Shown here: piece after piece, positions 5,544-6,395 of the stretch | How positions within the stretch are numbered: position 1 is the stretch's first letter | Layout: each line of letters starts with the position of its first letter | DNA from: EX4484-217-1 sp964496035 | GTDB taxonomy: Archaea > Thermoproteota > Thermoprotei_A > EX4484-217-1 | Direction of reading: 5' to 3' | NCBI GenBank assembly: GCA_964496035.1 | Contig: CAZBXI010000055.1 | Span: 1 to 6,395, forward strand | DNA length: 6,395 nucleotides | The notes under the pieces: model-generated | Seen by the model: only the letters and a program-made list of their open reading frames with translations | Databases searched by the model: none | What the model was told of the DNA's origin: nothing | Translations under genes and position numbers: made by a program

Positions 5544-5548
5544 CACCT
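5544..5548 (-). promoter_or_regulatory. Ribosome binding site overlapping the upstream stop codon
   Basis: On the minus strand the sequence is TAGGTG: the TAG (5549-5547) stops the membrane protein, and AGGTG (5548-5544) is the ribosome binding site for TTG 5538, five bases away. A ribosome finishing the first gene is placed directly at the start of the second. Confidence 0.7.
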
Positions 5549-6377
5549 ACACTACAGTCATACGCTCAATCCTAGCAACAGCTATCGATGGTTTTGCTAG
5601 GAAAATATATGCGATAGTGTACATTACTGTTGCCAACGTTTTCATAAACCATACTTTCCCACCAAATAAAAGTGAAAAGTTCAGGAAAATATCTGCAGCA
5701 GCATATACAGCCACAGCAACCATTAATTCACGTATACAAACCTGCAATACACCATGCCTGAAATCCGCAGTAACCAAGGGTATTATAAGCATGAGAGCAA
5801 CAACATCGAAAACAACATATAGAGTATACGCTAAAACAGCATAGAAGTTAAATGCTCCGGAAAGAAACCGAGAAGCGAAAAGGACAAAGTAAGCCCAAAC
5901 AAGCCCTAAAGTACCTACAAAAATAACGGATGCGAAAACATTAGCAGACTCAATAGGTTTCCTAGTAAGAACACGTTGCTCACAAAGAAGCATTAGAAGC
6001 GAAGCATAGAGAGGTAAATATCCTGCAACAAACAAGAAACCTCCAATAACGTGAAGTAAAGCTTCAACTTCTATGGAAGATGTAAAATGGGAAATGAGAA
6101 ACAAAAGTTCACCTACAGATTCGAAACCAAGAAACAACATTACCCCCATAAATATCCTACCAAAAACACTCCTAAAACCGTAAGGTACAGTAGCATATAT
6201 CCATAAAGCAAAAGCTACGAGTGCGGAAGAAACTAAAATAGTTTCAGCAACAACATCACTATTTAAAACAACATTATTGAACAGTACCATATTGGGAAGA
6301 GGGAGAAACTTTAATAGTAATTGAGCTAGCGAAACAAGCAAAGTAAGCGCTATAAACCTCCCTGACAGGTTCAGCAC
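5547..6377 (-). CDS. Eight-helix integral membrane protein, sensor-like
   Basis: This protein of about 276 residues is almost entirely membrane-embedded, with helices near residues 7-27, 42-64, 74-97, 105-132, 145-169, 177-203, 213-237 and 243-262, and a short basic tail. There is no soluble catalytic domain. The core layout, GxExxGELLFLISH in helix 3 followed by GGFLFVAGYLPLYASLLMLL in helix 4, is like the multi-helix sensory modules found at the N terminus of membrane histidine kinases and diguanylate cyclases. Here the module stands alone and may signal to the soluble protein encoded immediately downstream. This role is inference; a transporter or an unrelated membrane protein is possible. 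The start is uncertain: GTG 6377 is the first start codon available, but the frame stays open to the window edge and no clear ribosome binding site precedes it. An upstream gene may end in another frame at the TAA 6394-6392. Confidence 0.75.
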   Translation of the reverse strand: MLNLSGRFIALTLLVSLAQLLLKFLPLPNMVLFNNVVLNSDVVAETILVSSALVAFALWIYATVPYGFRSVFGRIFMGVMLFLGFESVGELLFLISHFTSSIEVEALLHVIGGFLFVAGYLPLYASLLMLLCEQRVLTRKPIESANVFASVIFVGTLGLVWAYFVLFASRFLSGAFNFYAVLAYTLYVVFDVVALMLIIPLVTADFRHGVLQVCIRELMVAVAVYAAADIFLNFSLLFGGKVWFMKTLATVMYTIAYIFLAKPSIAVARIERMTVV

Positions 6378-6395
6378 CCCTTCACGCTCAATTAC

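Overview
The window looks like a piece of a thermophilic archaeal genome, probably from the Thermoproteota/TACK side. It carries the 3' end of an archaeal-type 23S rRNA with no 5S gene behind it. It also encodes the archaeal/eukaryotic-type release factor aRF1 and an archaeal-type UMP kinase. Promoters look like TATA boxes, and most genes start with TTG or GTG behind GGTGG/AGGTG ribosome binding sites. The rRNA is very GC-rich while the protein genes are AT-rich, the usual picture for a heat-adapted organism. I cannot name a genus from the sequence alone. Two runs of exactly 100 N (3379-3478 and 4818-4917) split the window into three contigs joined by scaffolding, so neighbour relations across them are provisional.

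Contig 1 (1-3378), all on the plus strand, is an information-processing block: 23S rRNA 3' end, aRF1 (stop-codon recognition and peptide release), PyrH (UMP to UDP), and a class II tRNA-Leu with anticodon CAA. aRF1 and pyrH are 40 bases apart and probably share the promoter just after the rRNA. After about 230 bases of AT-rich DNA comes a two-gene cassette: an AbrB-type antitoxin and a PIN-domain toxin (VapBC-like). The genes overlap by 52 bases, and the toxin has its own strong ribosome binding site inside the antitoxin gene.

Contig 2 (3479-4817) begins with about 440 bases without a convincing gene: a stretch with small hairpins, then a T-rich tract likely to end plus-strand transcription. 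The minus-strand gene that follows encodes a circularly permuted GTPase of the YlqF/RbgA/Nog2-like group, probably a ribosome assembly factor. The contig starts with the same 15 bases that end contig 1, so the first gap may be false.

Contig 3 (4918-6395) holds a minus-strand pair: an eight-helix membrane protein with a sensor-like layout and, translationally coupled behind it, a soluble protein I do not recognise. This pair is the least explained part of the window. I found no CRISPR array, insertion sequence or clear new defence system.
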